Positions 10,949 through 20,606 of a stretch of DNA of 64,000 nt are shown one piece after another (the first letter of the stretch is position 1; the number at the start of each line of letters is the position of its first letter). The position numbers were made by a program, and so were the translations under genes. The notes under the pieces are model-generated. The model saw nothing but the letters and a program-made list of their open reading frames with translations, did not search any database and was not told where the DNA came from. The DNA is from Imbricaverruca yamaguchii (taxonomy: Eukaryota > Arthropoda > Thecostraca > Neoverrucidae): NCBI GenBank assembly GCA_034440575.1, contig JAOTOL010001554.1:124001-188000 (forward strand), read 5' to 3'.

Positions 10949-11493
10949 CCTCGTTTCAGTATGTTGTTGCTTTTTTTGGGACACCGATGATCTTTTTTAT
11001 GTGTCAGGGCGTTTCGAAGATCCCGATGTCTTCATTTAACGCCCGGTGCTTTTGTTCGTTTTGGAACCATGTTGTCATTTGCGACCCCAGCGTCTTTTCA
11101 GGCCCTGGTGCGTCCTTATGACCTCTGTGTGCCTTAAGAGATTCTTGTGCATTTTTTATAGGTCCAGGTATGTTTATTTATGGCTGCAACGCATGTGTTA
11201 AGACTCTGTCGCTTTTTGGGAGACTATGTGCGTTTTGGAGGGCCAGTTGTATTGTCGGCCCCCGTTATGCTCCTAGGTTCCTGTTGTGTTTTGGGGGGCT
11301 TCTTATGCACATTTGTGGTGGTCCAGTACGATGTTGTGGCTTCGGTGCGGTGATTCTTACTCCCGGCGCGATTTATCGCGCCCAAGCGCGTGGTTCCGGG
11401 GAATCAACGACAGTTTTCTGGGCTCAGCGATATTTTTGTGGATTTTTTCTTGTTGTTGTAAATTCCGAATCCCGGCCTGGCGCCACGTTTTTG
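10949..11493 (-). repeat. Right arm of the internal inverted repeat, element copy 1
   Basis: This is the reverse complement partner of 9836-10489. Compared with copy 2 it lacks a piece of about 185 bp corresponding to roughly 35985-36170, which shortens this arm. Confidence 0.85.
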
Positions 11494-14344
11494 CCGATTT
11501 CGTTTTTGTGGTCACACTGTTCTTACGTGTGGGCCTTAACGCCAATTTTGTGGAGCTTCGACGGGACTACCGATGGGAATTGTGGGTCCCGAGCGCGATA
11601 TTTTGGGGAACAGATTTGAGTTTGTGGGAAGCGTTGTACTAAGCTGTTGCCCCAACGCGATTTTTGCGGTTCCTACTGCAAGTTTTGGAGCCTCAGAACG
11701 AGTTTTCGGGGCCCGAAGTACTTATTTGGGGATCCCTGCGCGAATTCTGGTGGGCCGACGCGAATTTTGGTGGCCCTGGCGCGAGTTTTGAAGCCCCGGC
11801 ACAATTCTTGGGAGCTTATGCCTCTCATGATAGAGGGGGCATTTGCCCCTTTGATATGCCACTGCGGCCACTGAATGAGTATATTTTTGTCCCAGAATGA
11901 CATTCCGGTTAAGAATTGATCTTTGGAGCAGCTGCAACTTTTTGGGCCTGGCGCGCCCTTCTGGGCCTCCACGGTGATATTCAAGGGCTATGACGATATT
12001 TTTTATATAGTCCAATGTGATCTTTTGGGCCCCGACGTCAGTTGCTTGGATCCCTAGTGCGAGCTTTAGCTGCCTCGACACTTTTTTGGGTCCAAAACGT
12101 TTAAAGTTTTTTTTGGACGTCATTGTTGGGCCCCAGAGTGTTGGGAGTGTATTTGTGTTTCTTGTGTGTATTTTTGTGAATGTTTTTTTTAGAGTTGGAC
12201 CCATGTCCGGAGTGTTTTCGTTGCTCTAGCTTCATTTGTTTTGGTCCCGATGAGACTGTTGTGGAATGGTACGACCCGTCGTTACACTATATATATTTTC
12301 ATGGTCCGGTCGTAAATTTTTGGTACATCCAGACTCAGCATGATTTTCAAGGTCGCCGCCCCGATTTTTTTGGTCCATGTCGTAAATTTGAAACATCCCA
12401 GCACAACTTTTACCATCTCTTATGGGTTTCTTGCAAATTATAGGCCTCATCTTGCGTCATAAGTATCTCGTCTCATTTCCTGGAGCTTCTTTACCGGTTC
12501 TCAACGTCTTATGTCCTGTCCTCCTCCATATTCATTGTCCTCCTCTCGTCTTGAAAGGCCTTCTCTTGCATCCTGGGGCCCTTTGCCATGACATGGGGCT
12601 TCCTCTCATGTCCCAGGGGCATTATCTGCCAAAATAGGGGCCTCCCGCCACGCCTCGTGGGCATCCTCCTTTATCCTGGCAAAGCCTTACCAGTCTTGAG
12701 GGAATCTTCAATTTTGGAAGCCTCACACCCCTTCATACCTATTACCACTCCCATCTTAAGGGCCTCCTCATTTTCTTGGAAATCTTTCTGGTCTTCGAGG
12801 CCTCATTCAGTCCTGTAGACCTACTCTTTTTTGGGGACTCCTCTCGAGTCCAGCAGGGCCCTTATTTCTCTTCTAGAGTCCTTTTTCAAATTAGAGGTCT
12901 CCTCTCACGTCTTGTGGATCTCTTACTCTGCGTTTTGATTTGAACTTCGCCCATCTTAAGGGTGTTATCCTATCTCATGGTGGACTCCTCTTCTCTCCCA
13001 GGTTCCTCCCCAACACAATTAAACACAACCTTTCTTATCTCAGTGGCCTTGCTATTTCCCGGGGACTTTTTTTGGACATCTGCGAGCCTTCTTTTCCGCC
13101 TGGGGGCTACCTCTCTTATCCAATGGCCTTTCTCTCCAATTTTAGGGCCTCCTCGTTCATCATGGGATCTTATTTCCAACCTTGTGTCGTCCTGTTCCGA
13201 ATTAGGTGCCTCCTCCGATGTCTCTGGATCATCCTTTTCTATATTGGTGGAACCTTACTCGTTTTGGTGCCTATTTTTGCGTCTCCGAAACCTCATCTCA
13301 TATCCACTGGCTTGCTTTCTGTCTTGGGGCCTCACTTTCTGGGCCCTCACTTCCCGTATTGGGGCCTCCTTTACAATTATGGGGGCTTCCGTGCCAATTT
13401 TTGGCACTCTCTTGATTTCTGGGCCCTCCTACACTATCCTAGGTGATTCCTTTGTAAAATTATGTGACTCCTTTCACGTCTTGGAGGCCTCCCCATGTGT
13501 GTTTGGAGCCTCATTATTCTCTTAGCAGGTTGTTTTTGCATCCTAGTCTTAAGTCTTCTCTTCTAGGGTTCTCGTCTTCTAAAATGTGGGCCTCATCTGG
13601 CTGGTCTCAGTGGCCTTCTCTTCTTCCCAGTGGGACATTCTTGCCCATCTTGGGGCCCCCTCTTGCGTCCGGATAAATATATCTTGTCATCATTTTCTAT
13701 TGTAGGGTACTTCTCTTCCATCTTGGGAGCCTCGTTTTCCAAATTAAGAATATCTTGCCACCCATCAGAAGCCTTCTCGTGTAACCCTGGGTGGCTTCTT
13801 GCCCGTCTCGGTGGCATCCTTTTCGTCCTGGAGGTCTCTTTCGTCCTGGGGGGGGGGGGCCTCCTTTTCATCCTGGGGGCCTCCTCACAATCTCTGTTTG
13901 ATGTCTCTTATAGGAATCTAATTATATTTCCTGGGGGCCTTGTTATCAATCTTGGATCCACCTTGACAGCATCATCTTCTGTCCCGTCGGGCTCCATGTT
14001 CACCTTTTTGTTTGATGCCTTTCCGGATAGTGGTCTCCTCAAATTACAGGGGGCGCCCCCACCTTCAAGTCTCAAGGCAAGGGGTGGAGACGATTGCCCC
14101 CGCTGCCCCCACCCCGGTAGCGGCGTCCTTGTTCCGAAACCTCATCTCATATCCACTGTCTTTCTTTTCCGGCTTAGGGCCTCCTCTCATTTTATTGGGC
14201 CTCCCTTCCCATATTGAGACTCCTTTGCAATGTTGGGAGCCTCCATGCCAATTTTTGCCACTCTCTTGAGTTCTGGGGCCTCCTCCCCTCCCCTAGGTGA
14301 CTTCTTTGTCAAATTATGGGCATCCTCCTGGAGACCCCTAATTT
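11494..14344 (+). repeat. Degenerate short-module body of element copy 1
   Basis: This is a long run of 20-35-bp modules of the form GGGNCC followed by a C/T- or GCG-containing spacer. Larger direct duplications overlie it: the block at about 13205-13470 recurs at about 14130-14340, sharing CGAAACCTCATCTCATATCC, TGGGCCT and CTAGGTGA words. At 14047-14131 there is an internal degraded copy of the element's own right terminus. Open frames here are by-products of the repeats. Confidence 0.75.
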
Positions 14345-14644
14345 CTAGTATCTCTTTTTCGTCTTCGGGGCCTCCTTTTCATCCTGGGGCCTTCGTTTCG
14401 TCCCGGGAGTCTCCTTTTCGTCCTGGAGGGCCTCCTTTTCGTCCTGGGGCCTCCTTTTCATCCTGAAGGTCCTCCTCTTCGTCATGGGGGCCTCCCTTTC
14501 GTCTTGGCGGCCTCGTTTCCATCCTGGGACCTTCTTTTCGTCCTGGGGACCTCCCTTTCGTCCTGGAGGGCCTCCTTTTCGTCCTGGGGGCCTCCTTTTC
14601 GTCATGAGGGACCTCCTTTTCGTCCTGGAGGGCCTCATTTTCGT
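14345..14644 (+). repeat. Minisatellite at the right end of copy 1 (first part)
   Basis: Twenty- and 21-bp units of the type GGCCTCCTTTTCGTCCTGG(G/A) are interrupted at 14653 by the nested element and resume at 15174-15400. They match the reverse complement of the array at 31600-33500. Confidence 0.9.
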
Positions 14645-14652
14645 CCTGGAGG

Positions 14653-15173
14653 CAGGGGTGTCGCCACGGTGGGGGCAGAGGGGGCAATTCCCCCCTTCCG
14701 TGAGACTGGAGGGCCCCCTCCCCCTAAAATTTGAGGAGGCCCCCAGGACGAAAAGGAGGCCCCCAGAACGAAAAGAGGCCCTCCATGATGAACAGGAGTC
14801 TCCCTAGACGAAAAAGAGATTATATAAATTAGGGTCCTCCACGAGGAGGCCCCTAATTTGTAAAAGAAGTCACCTAGGAGAGGGTAGGAAGCCCCTGAAA
14901 TCAAGCAAGTGCCAAATATTGACACAGAGGCCCCAGGATGAAAAAGCCACCAGGACGAAAAGGAGGTCCCCATGATGAAAAGGAGGCCCTCCAGGACGAA
15001 AAGGAGGTCCTCCAGGACGAAAAGGAGGCCCTCCAGCCCTCAGTTTCCCATTCTCGAACCATACTAAGGGCCTAAAAACAATAGGTCTTAACACAATGGA
15101 GGCCCCTTTTCGGGGAGCAGGAAGCCCCCTTTCGATCTCGCCCCCCTGGAAGAATTTCGTGGCGATGCCACTG
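14653..15173 (+). mobile_element. Nested 521-bp internal-deletion derivative of the hAT-like family
   Basis: It starts CAGGGGTGTCGCCACGG and ends TTCGTGGCGATGCCACTG, with direct duplications CCTGGAGG at 14645-14652 and 15174-15181. The first roughly 130 bp match the minisatellite end of the long elements. The last roughly 120 bp match the opposite end, including TGGAGGCCCC and CCTGGAAGAATTTCGTGG. The middle is lost. It is a MITE-like derivative that inserted into the minisatellite of copy 1, so it is younger than that insertion or entered the parent before it moved. Confidence 0.93.
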
Positions 15174-15482
15174 CCTGGAGGGCCTCCTTTTCGTCCTGGA
15201 GGGCTTCCTTTTCGTCATGGGGGCCTCCTTTTTGTCCTGGCGGCCTCCTTTCCATCCTGGGGGCTTTCTTTTCGTCCTGAGAGCCTCCTTTTCGTCCTGG
15301 AGGGCCTCCTTTTCGTCCTAGAGGGCATCCTTTTCGTCCTGGGGCCTCCTTTTCGTCCTGGGGGCCTCCGTTTCATCATAGGGGGCCTCCTCAAATTTCA
15401 GGGGGCGGCGCCCCCCAGTCTCACGGCAGGGGGGGCAATTATCCCGCTGCCCCCCCCCGGTGGCGACGCCCCTGCCATGAGG

Positions 15483-15802
15483 ACCATTAGGTACCATCAG
15501 GGCCATTAGGTAGATAATCAAATAATTAAGCTACTTTAAATACAGGTTTGAAATAATTCGAATAATTGAATTGAATTGAAATAATTGAAATTCATTATAG
15601 CTATGCTAGGATATTTCGTTATCAGGCTAAAAGTGGTTTCCCGGAAACGCCTATCTTCACATATCCATCTCTATTGCGCACATATTTATCCATTACTAGC
15701 ATGCCAATTTCCACTAGTGGCTGTTTGTGCGGTTGCTGTTGGAGATTCGCCAGTCTGGAGTTTTTTTTTTTTTTTTTTAAGCACCGATCACGGTGATTTG
15801 CC
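15483..15802. other. Short intergenic stretch
   Basis: The end of the 19-bp array (to about 15514) is followed by AT-rich TTGAAATAATT repeats and a T-run at 15760-15778, just upstream of the BEND5-like exon. No promoter element is identifiable. Confidence 0.4.
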
Positions 15803-15998
15803 ATGTATGCGTGCATAGCGTACGTAGAAGATAATTTGAGAAAGGTAGTTCACGTGTGTGATATGAAGGACTTCAGACCTAGGAATGAGTACGACTTACG
15901 TCTATCTGCGCCAGTCCGGGTCACGTGGAGAGGCTTGCGGGGAAAAATTGCGGCGGATCAAGCGGACCGTTATACAGCACAAGTACTAAAACTGGCGG
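15803..15998 (+). CDS. BEND5-like first coding exon (partial)
   Basis: The 65-codon frame starts MYACIAYVEDNLRKVVHV and includes DMKDFRPRNEYDLR and YTAQVLKLAG. It ends at a perfect donor, G|GTAAGT (15998/15999). The pattern is a start MYA-, an aromatic- and Asn-containing strand, a K/RDF.P then R-N-D box, a W/YRG turn and an AQ(V/I)L.LA end. It resembles the N-terminal module of BEND5-type BEN-domain proteins, which act as nuclear DNA-binding or repressor factors. The BEN domain itself is not in this exon. A TTAA element sits 180 bp into the putative intron. The assignment rests on remembered family pattern, so confidence is moderate. Confidence 0.5.
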
Positions 15999-16178
15999 GT
16001 AAGTGGTATGGTCGGTGTGTTTTTTTGCATACGTTTCATTTAACAGTGTTTCTTAAGCAAGACCACTAACTTCTGGCAACGATCTCATGACAAATCGCTT
16101 GCCTTTGGCACCTAGTGAAAGAAGCTCTACTGATTTATGTACATCGGGGAAGATGGGGGGAGGGGTCTGAACACTTAA

Positions 16179-17177
16179 CCCACGCACGTCCGGGGGGGGG
16201 CGATATCTGCCCCCCCTCCGGTTTTTCCTCATTTGCCGCCAAACTAATAGGGTTAGGAAGGCCAAACCTCGCATAGCTGTTCATTGGTCTTTTCCGCATA
16301 TCCTCATGCATTTCTAATCCTGGGTCATCTCAAGTCAGGTCACCAGGTCAGGCAAAGTGACCTAACTACACTCGGAGCTCCAGGTGGAATAACTTCCACA
16401 ATAATTTGGCGAATTATTTCAAACTCATAGCATGTCATGATCTCATCAGGGACCATAATATGTATATCGTTTTTTTTCGTAGCATTGACCTTAGGTCAGG
16501 TCGCTCCCATGGCTTCCTCATTATAGGGCTATGGTAAAATATACAAATGTGTCCTAGTTACATATTCGCACTAGGAATGATCTCACGACGGTTGTGGCAT
16601 GTAGATGGAAGCTATGCTCAATGTTACCGCTGACATTTTTCCTCAGTGACCTCACCAAGGTCTCTGAGTTCACTTTAGATCACTACACATTCATGCGCAT
16701 TACATCGCACTGCATTGAGCTAGAAGGCTGAAATTACCGTCATTGTGCTTGTATGGTCAAGACGTGTCGATTGATACCTTAAGTGACCTCCCTAGGCCTT
16801 GACCTGAGGTCATGACTTCATGACCTTGACCTGAGTTTCGGTTGACCTGACCTTAAATTACACCGCCTATTGTCGGTAGCGCATTTCAAGGACTGTCGAA
16901 TAGCTTTCACCATTTGTTTATATCTGTTACAGGTCCTGAGATATGCGTCAATATCTGAGTCCCACCTGATCTGGTCGAATTTGAACTATGATGGCCCAGT
17001 GACCTGAATCTTGACCTGTGCGAGATATTACCGAAACGCTTTCGACGGAGCCCGTCACCAGGTATCCAACGCCGTTTTCCGTTGGGCGCTAGCTAGCATA
17101 GTTCCAGAGATCTTAGGGGGCAGACATTTGCCCCCCCGGACATGCGAAGTTGGCGCGGACCGCCGGACGTGCGAGTG
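16179..17177. mobile_element. TTAA-flanked piggyBac-like non-autonomous element A (999 bp)
   Basis: It is flanked by TTAA at 16175-16178 and 17178-17181. The termini, read inward, are CCCACGCACGTCCGG and CACTCGCACGTCCGG (13 of 15 match). Subterminal G-run/C-run hairpins (GGGGGGCGATATCTGCCCCCC, and CAGACATTTGCCCCCCC at the right) recall element B. The interior is full of TGACCT/AGGTCA words in both orientations. There is no transposase ORF. TTAA duplications are the piggyBac hallmark. Confidence 0.78.
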
Positions 17178-17181
17178 TTAA

Positions 17182-18368
17182 GACGTCATGCAACAAATAA
17201 CTACTGCTGCTTCTGCATGGCGGAACCGATAATTGCACCGTGTACTAAACATGAAAATGAACAAACTATCCAATGTTCAAACGGTTCCTTTTGATGAAAT
17301 TATTCAACCGCTTAAAAAAACATCCTTGAAAAACGCCATAATTTTTTTAGCGGTGCGCCGTATTCCAAACATGAAAATGTGGTTGTGCAGGATCACTTCA
17401 CTGCAACTGTTGTGACACTAGTGTGTGTGATTGTGGTTTAGGACGCATCGACCATGGTTGGTCATTTAGCGCCCTGTTGTGACACTAGTTATTAGTAGCC
17501 ACTAGAGAATACATCTACTGATCCAGTTGCAAACAAAAACTAGGTAATTTCCTTTTTTTTCAAGCTCACTACTCTCGGAAGCAATGGCGCCTGCGGACTT
17601 CTAGCTAAATGAGTAAAGAATTAGTAGAACTGTGTGGGCAGACTTTCATATTTCAGTAGAGAAAGGTCCATTGTTCATGAATACTGCCACCTTCTTTATT
17701 TACTCTCTGAACAGGACGTTGTAGACGTCCAAAGGTAGGTATTCAGTAATCTGTATATGTTTAGATGCCCCCACCTCCACCTAGGGGAAAGGGGTCCTGA
17801 ACAGTTCTGTTTCCTGAACACCTACCTTGTGTATGCCTCCCACATCACATTTTGTGCATAAAGCACAAAAAACATGGTGGTGTTTGTAAGCAATCACCTT
17901 TGTCTATCAAAATACAAAGCAATGATCATGTCAAAGGTTACTGAGATGCATTCAAAAGACCATGCACATTATTTTCAACTTGACAATTTCATCAAGCTTT
18001 TCGTGACAATTTAAATATGTACCCCAAAGCAAGATGTATGTGAGATATGATTAGATATTCCTTGATTCTCCTCCCACTGCATGCCATCCATGCTAGCTTC
18101 ATTGAATGGACATATCACAAGGATGTAGTGACGATGTGGTGTATTTTGCTAAAATTTAGTTTTCGGTGTTCCTTTCCACACATCAGTATACAAGTTCATT
18201 TTTGTGTTGGCTATTTTTCCAGAATCCAGATGCATCATTGTTGTTGCAGTAGTGAAATACGTGGTAATCATGAGTACTGGGTATATAGCCAGTGCTGTTG
18301 GTGCACCAAAAACCTTAATAGCTCAATAATCTGCATGCTTGTAATTATTTGTGTATATTCTGCTGCAG
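17182..18368. other. Intergenic or intronic stretch, nothing recognised
   Basis: This is AT-rich sequence without a supported gene. If the BEND5-like gene is real, this is probably its intron. The open frame 18047-18382 has no domain. Confidence 0.35.
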
Positions 18369-18496
18369 CAGCTCCAGCCTGACGAGACTGATCAGTCGGC
18401 CAAAAGGTGCTAGGCTGCCTCTGATGAAGGTATCTTTGGTGGCATCGCTATACTTCCAGATGATATTTATCAAGAACCACTGGAAAAACGAGCCAA
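18369..18496 (+). pseudogene. Tentative exon with an in-frame stop
   Basis: An acceptor-like TTCTGCTGCAG precedes 18369 and a donor GTGAGC follows 18496. The frame reads QLQPDETDQSAKRC, then TAG at 18411-18413, then DEGIFGGIAILPDDIYQEPL, ending EKRAK. The acidic, gene-like text suggests a decayed exon, possibly of the BEND5-like gene. Direct joining to 15998 would not keep the phase, so linkage is unproved. Confidence 0.22.
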
Positions 18497-18785
18497 GTGA
18501 GCATATTTAATTAAGATAGAACATTAAGGGTATTTGACCAGTAGTGGTTTCAAAGTATCAGCAGGTACTAAGGAATGTGTGAACCCAGTTCACCCATGTT
18601 AAGTTGTGATGCTTATTAGATATGCTTGCAATGAAGAAGTTCAGATATGCTCCAAATATACAACTGTATGAAGAAAATAGCATTGCGTTTCATCCTGATA
18701 CAATTTTTCCTCTCAAAATACGACTTCAGTGCAATTATTATTTCATTTATACACGATGTATTTGAACTTTCGTCTGGCTTCGACA

Positions 18786-18788
<3 letters not shown>

Positions 18789-18822
<34 letters not shown>
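18789..18822. repeat. (AT)n microsatellite
   Basis: An uninterrupted AT dinucleotide run of about 34 bp. Confidence 0.97.
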
Positions 18823-18824
<2 letters not shown>

Positions 18825-18935
18825 TTCATGTACAGTATATCCTGAAGGTAAGTAGAAAAAAACGAACTATAATTTGCTGGTCACTAGCAAATGTAGCCAG
18901 CTGATTGTGCTTGCCGCAGCCATGTAAGCGATCCG

Positions 18936-19015
18936 GTAAGGCCGCTATAACGGCAGGTAAGGCCGTTATAGCCGTTATAGCGTTAAGGCCGTTATAGCGC
19001 CGTTATAGCCGATAT
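18936..19015. repeat. GGCCGTTATAGC short tandem repeat
   Basis: The word GTTATAGC, with preceding GGCC or GCC, repeats about six times with small spacing changes. It has local palindromic character (GCTATAAC/GTTATAGC). Confidence 0.8.
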
Positions 19016-19922
19016 ACCAAAGCAAAGGTGCTCACTCGAACTGGCTTACTATTTCTCCTATGCCACAAGATTACATACACGAATACATTTTTCAACATTA
19101 ATGGTATTTTATCTGAGCCATCTGCCTTCAGATGCTATTGATCGGCAGTTTGTAGTTTAAGCTACAACTGGCCACACACGAGGTGTACACAAGTATGGCG
19201 CGTATATGACGTCATTGTTGTGTTGGATAGGCGGTGGCCACCCAACACTCAGCACAACACCCACTCAGCTACTGGATGTAGTCAGTGGTAGCTTGGCCGG
19301 AGGCGCAGACAGTCTCCAGACCTTGACGCACCGACGTCAAACACTTTAACAACCTATCAAATGTAAGGCGTCCATGCAAAGTGTTGTGTCTGTCCTGAGT
19401 CCTGCCTGGAGTAATATTTAAATGACGATGGCAGTGGATGATTCAGAGCCAATTTATGGATGACAGAAATACTGCGGGCGTGCTTGAATTGCACCGGTCT
19501 AGTCGGGTAGGCATTGTATGTGTACAATGTGGCAGATTCTGGTATGTTGGCACTGATTAGTCTATGATAAGTGGGTGATCTCTTCGATGGAATCCAATAT
19601 AAATTATCTGATCCCCTAACTGCCCTGAATGTGTTGCGTCGGTAGCCTTGTTGCCGAGTTGTCAGGTAAGAGTGAAAATCCGCGCCTGTCGTCTCCTGCC
19701 CTTCACTGGGTGTTATAAATGGACTCCCTCCACAATCCGTGCTACTGAAGTTCCTTTACTCTAAGGCAGATTTCTGCTGGGAAAACATCATGTGGCTGTA
19801 CTAGACTGTATTCCACGACTACACTATCAACGTGATGAATAAATTACCATCAAACCAGACAGCGAGCACTCAGTAAATAGGCATCCCGTGATCAACAGCA
19901 CTGCAATTCGCTTCTCAAAGGT
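19016..19922. other. Downstream flank of the cuticle gene, nothing recognised
   Basis: No ORF with domain features. It presumably holds the 3' UTR of the cuticle gene; I see no unambiguous polyadenylation signal. Confidence 0.4.
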
Positions 19923-20528
19923 TTAGTTGTTGTGTCCGTAGGTCTGGACAGGGCGATAGGCGTAGACGGGCTCTGGCTCAGGCTTGTAGACGGGCTCAGC
20001 CTTGTAGACGGGTGGAGCCGCCCTGGAGACCGGCTCCACGGGGTACTGGGCCACGCCCTCGTACGTCACCTCGGCATTGTAGCCGGCGTAGTCGTCGACG
20101 GTGTACGTGACCGTCTGGACGCGGCCGTCGGGCAGCGCCACACGGTAGGAGCCGCTCGTCCGCTTGCCGTCGCTGTTCTCATTCGCAGCGAACTTCGAGC
20201 CGGAGTCGTAGTCGCTCACCGAGTAGTCGAACGCGTACGGCGACGGCTCGTACTTGATCTCCTTGACGGGGGCAGGCTCTCTGTAGGCAGTCGGCGCGTG
20301 GTAGGCAGACGGCGCGTGGTAGGCAGCGGGCGCGTGGTAGACAGTCGGCGCGTGGTAGGCAGCGGGGGCTTGGGAGGCAGTCGGCACCTGGTAGGTAGGC
20401 GGTGCTTGGTAGGCAGTCTGCGCTTGGTGGGAAGATGGCAGATGACCGGCAGATGGCAAGTGGTCGGCAGATGGCAGGTGGTCGGCAGCGGCGACAGCCA
20501 GCAGGGCGGCAACAACAAACGTCTTCAT
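19923..20528 (-). CDS. Cuticular protein with RR chitin-binding domain, 201 aa
   Basis: This is a secreted structural protein of the exoskeleton that binds chitin. The ATG at 20526-20528 starts a signal peptide, MKTFVVAALLAVAAA, probably cleaved after about residue 15. Next come three ADHLPS/AGHLPS repeats (15-33), a Q/Y/A/P-rich spacer with repeated AYHAP-type motifs (57-82), and a basic-acidic linker. The Rebers-Riddiford domain (about 97-158) runs from PYAFDYSVSDYDSG through DGKRTSGSYRVALPDGR to TYTVDDYAGYNAEV. A C-terminal VYKPEP repeat region follows. The domain carries the conserved G-S-Y/LPDGR/YxAD-like landmarks, close to RR-2/pro-resilin types. The ORF has no intron between start and signal peptide, although many arthropod cuticle genes have one. 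The upstream in-frame extension to 20738 lies before the TATA box and is not coding. Confidence 0.93.
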   Translation of the reverse strand: MKTFVVAALLAVAAADHLPSADHLPSAGHLPSSHQAQTAYQAPPTYQVPTASQAPAAYHAPTVYHAPAAYHAPSAYHAPTAYREPAPVKEIKYEPSPYAFDYSVSDYDSGSKFAANENSDGKRTSGSYRVALPDGRVQTVTYTVDDYAGYNAEVTYEGVAQYPVEPVSRAAPPVYKAEPVYKPEPEPVYAYRPVQTYGHNN

Positions 20529-20596
20529 TGTGGGTGAGCACGGTGTACTGTGGATGTGGACAGCTGGTGTAGCGGTGCCGAGACTCGGCTCGTCCT

Positions 20597-20606
20597 CCCT
20601 TTTATA
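20597..20606 (-). promoter_or_regulatory. TATA box of the cuticle protein gene
   Basis: TATAAAAGGG on the minus strand lies 69 nt upstream of the ATG. Transcription would start about 25-30 nt downstream, near 20570-20575, leaving a short 5' leader. Strong TATA boxes are usual for stage-specific cuticle genes. Confidence 0.8.

Larger units (their letters stand above)
8875..15474 (+). mobile_element. hAT-like non-autonomous fold-back element, copy 1 (6600 bp)
   Basis: The left end is CAGTGGCGTCGCCACGA. The right end reads inward as CAGGGGCGTCGCCACC, so the short inverted termini match with few mismatches. The direct 8-bp duplications CCATGAGG lie at 8867-8874 and 15475-15482. Removing the element restores the 19-bp array, which proves transposition. 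Short TIRs starting CAGNG plus 8-bp duplications are the hAT signature. The body lacks a transposase. It consists of degenerate 20-35-bp modules punctuated by GGGGCC/GGCCCC, an internal inverted repeat (9836-10489 and 10949-11493) and a terminal minisatellite. It contains a nested 521-bp relative (14653-15173). A second copy in reverse orientation occupies 31523-38603. Confidence 0.9.

Noticed and set aside
9377..15094. Dozens of open frames in hAT-like copy 1 as possible transposase
   Set aside because: No hAT dimerisation, zinc-finger or catalytic motif is visible. The frames follow G/C-punctuated repeats and are not shared intact with copy 2.
19932..20541. Open frames antisense to and overlapping the cuticle gene
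   Set aside because: They are shadows of a GC-rich repetitive coding sequence. Only the minus-strand frame has a signal peptide, RR domain and TATA box.
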